Shown here: in pieces, positions 4,040 through 5,490 of the stretch
Layout: every line of letters starts with the position of its first letter
Position numbering within the stretch: position 1 is the stretch's first letter
Made by a program: the position numbers and the translations under genes
Source: DASRYH01 sp035687245
GTDB taxonomy: Bacteria; Actinomycetota; Coriobacteriia; Anaerosomatales; PHET01
DNA: 5,490 bases
NCBI GenBank assembly: GCA_035687245.1
Contig: DASRYH010000053.1
Location: 1-5,490 of the forward strand
Reading direction: 5' to 3'
The notes under the pieces: model-generated
Told to the model about the DNA's origin: nothing
The model's database searches: none
What the model saw: only the letters and a program-made list of their open reading frames with translations

Positions 4040-5490
4040 GCGGAGTCCTCGGCCTGGTGCCGATGCTCACGTTTCATCTCGTACATCGCGTGGTCGGCCT
4101 GGCGGATTGCTTCGTTGAGAGCCGCCTGGCCGCCCCGGCAGTCACAGCTTGCGATTCCGACGCTGACGTCGAGGAAGGGCATCAACTCCCGCCCCGCATT
4201 GGCGCGATCGAGCGATTCGGCAAGTCGCGCGAGAATCGCTTCGTCGCCGGGCTCACGCGTCACGCACAGCACGCCGAACTCGTCACCGCCCAGCCGGCCG
4301 ATAATGTCGGATTCGCGAAATGACTCGCGCAGTACGCGGGCGAGTCTGACGATCGTCTCGTCGCCGACGGCGTGACCATACTCGTCGTTGATGGCCTTGA
4401 GGCTGTCGACATCCATGAACACGACGGAGCACTCGCCTTCGGAGATATGCGACATGCGCGCGATCGCGTGGTCGTGGAACGCCCGTACGTTGAGGAGTCC
4501 GGTCAACGGATCGAGAGTCGAGAGCTCGACGAGACGCTGTTCGGCAAGCCGGCGATCGGTGATGTCGTGGAAGACGGTGAGGATCGTGAGTTGGCCGGCG
4601 GCCGACATCACCTCACCCGAGACTTCCGCGTCGAACTCGACGCCATCTTTGCGGCGCAGCCGCGCTTGCAGCGAGCGCAGGAGCCCCGTGAGGCCGACAA
4701 TATCGAAGTAGTGTTGCCGAAGGTCGATGTCGACCCACAGGCCCAGATCGGCCGTCGTCTTGCCAATGACCTCGTCACGCGAGAAGCCGGTCGCCGTCTC
4801 GAAGCGGGCGTTGACCTCCTCGATCACGCCGGACTTGAAGTCCACGATGATGATCGGGTCTGGAACGCTGCGGAACGCTGCGCGGAAGCGCTCTTCGACG
4901 ATTCGGCGCCGTGCGATGTCGGTTTCGAGCTCAAGGTGCAGGCGACGGTTCACAAGCAAGGTGAGCGAGAACGTCAGCAGCAGCACGAAGACCTGCTCCA
5001 CCAGCAGCTGGAGGCTGTCTGCTCCGGTTGGACGAAACGCACCACCAGGCGCGAACGTTGCGAGGCTGTAGACGACCCGGACTGAGCAGATGAGCACGAG
5101 CAGCAGGAAGGCCACGCCGGTCATCGTGGTGACCTGCCGAAGGGGCTGCCCAACGGTGCGGAGCAGCAACCACGCCGCTCGCGCCGAGTAGAGGCCGACC
5201 GCTAGGTTGAGCACTGCCGTGCGAAGTGAGGCATTCGGGTAGCCGTAGGTCAGAAAGGTCTGGGCTGCGATGAACAAGCCGAACATGAGGAGGTTCGCTG
5301 TCTGCCGCCTGTGAACGCCCACGTAGCGCTCCAGACCGACAAGCAGCAAGACCATGCCGCCGATGAGCAACGCGTGGGCGAGCACGATTGAGAGGAGGTC
5401 GGGAATTCGCCCGCGAGCGATGATCAGGCCGAGGGCGAGCACTTGAGCCGCGAAGTCGGCGAACCACAGCTTCAGCATGGGGAACTGGGC
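4036..5490 (-). CDS. Membrane-anchored PAS-GGDEF diguanylate cyclase (N-terminus probably beyond window)
   Basis: The product makes cyclic di-GMP from two GTP. Counting from the ATG at 5478, residues 1-177 hold five to six hydrophobic helices. A short linker (about 178-195) leads to a PAS domain (196-309, ending in the typical HDITDRR). The GGDEF domain follows (about 318-470) and starts with TLDPLTGLLN. Visible catalytic features are MDVDSLKAIND (355-365, metal-binding Asp356), GGDEF (397-401) and the RxxD inhibitory site RESD (388-391), five residues before GGDEF. The enzyme should therefore be active and product-inhibited. The frame stays open through 5490 and no Shine-Dalgarno precedes the ATG. 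The segment RGRIPDLLSIVLAHALL (22-38) normally follows an earlier pair of helices in this membrane-domain type. The true start is thus probably outside the window. The signal sensed is unknown. Confidence 0.93.
   Translation of the reverse strand, partial: AQFPMLKLWFADFAAQVLALGLIIARGRIPDLLSIVLAHALLIGGMVLLLVGLERYVGVHRRQTANLLMFGLFIAAQTFLTYGYPNASLRTAVLNLAVGLYSARAAWLLLRTVGQPLRQVTTMTGVAFLLLVLICSVRVVYSLATFAPGGAFRPTGADSLQLLVEQVFVLLLTFSLTLLVNRRLHLELETDIARRRIVEERFRAAFRSVPDPIIIVDFKSGVIEEVNARFETATGFSRDEVIGKTTADLGLWVDIDLRQHYFDIVGLTGLLRSLQARLRRKDGVEFDAEVSGEVMSAAGQLTILTVFHDITDRRLAEQRLVELSTLDPLTGLLNVRAFHDHAIARMSHISEGECSVVFMDVDSLKAINDEYGHAVGDETIVRLARVLRESFRESDIIGRLGGDEFGVLCVTREPGDEAILARLAESLDRANAGRELMPFLDVSVGIASCDCRGGQAALNEAIRQADHAMYEMKREHRHQAEDSA

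Noticed and set aside
4372..5085. 237-codon plus-strand open frame inside the cyclase gene
   Set aside because: It lies opposite conserved GGDEF and PAS motifs and has no ribosome binding site or family resemblance.

Overview
The window is gene-dense, high-GC bacterial DNA. It has tight gene overlaps, GTG starts used beside ATG, and Shine-Dalgarno sites of the GAGG/GGAGG type. The protein set (radical SAM, ICMT-like, DUF4395, Lgt-like, TetR, GGDEF) and codon use suggest a high-GC Gram-positive such as an anaerobic actinobacterium. This placement is inference; no rRNA or marker gene is present.

Region 1 (1-2875) is a compact plus-strand operon entered in the middle of a gene. In order it holds: the C-terminal end of a radical SAM protein that resembles the tetraether / membrane-spanning lipid synthase (Tes/MJ0619-like) group; an ICMT/PEMT-type integral membrane methyltransferase; a DUF4395-type membrane protein with a cysteine-rich end; an Lgt-family (prolipoprotein diacylglyceryl transferase-like) protein in which canonical signature residues are replaced by cysteines; and a proline-rich membrane protein of unknown function. 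Junctions are a 4-bp overlap, a 5-nt gap, a 14-bp overlap and a 4-bp overlap, so the genes are probably co-transcribed and translationally coupled. At least four of the five products act in or on the membrane. The best reading is a membrane-lipid modification pathway, possibly C-C linking or other alteration of lipid tails plus head-group or thiol chemistry. The exact product cannot be seen from sequence.

Region 2 (2876-4039) is a small regulatory module. A TetR-family repressor gene is preceded by two tandem inverted-repeat operators (TGGAAACT-N12-AGTTTCCA type). It is followed by an intrinsic terminator, and then a third copy of the same operator lies ahead of two tiny membrane-protein genes (63 and 70 aa). 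The shared geometry predicts that the regulator controls both itself and the small-protein pair.

Region 3 (4036-5490, minus strand) encodes a membrane-anchored PAS-GGDEF diguanylate cyclase with an intact GGDEF motif and RxxD inhibitory site. Its reading frame stays open to the window edge, so its N-terminus is probably cut off. It converges on the second small gene with stop codons that share one CTAG. The only intergenic stretches, 2876-2980 and 3518-3634, are regulatory; no stretch over 300 bases lacks a gene.
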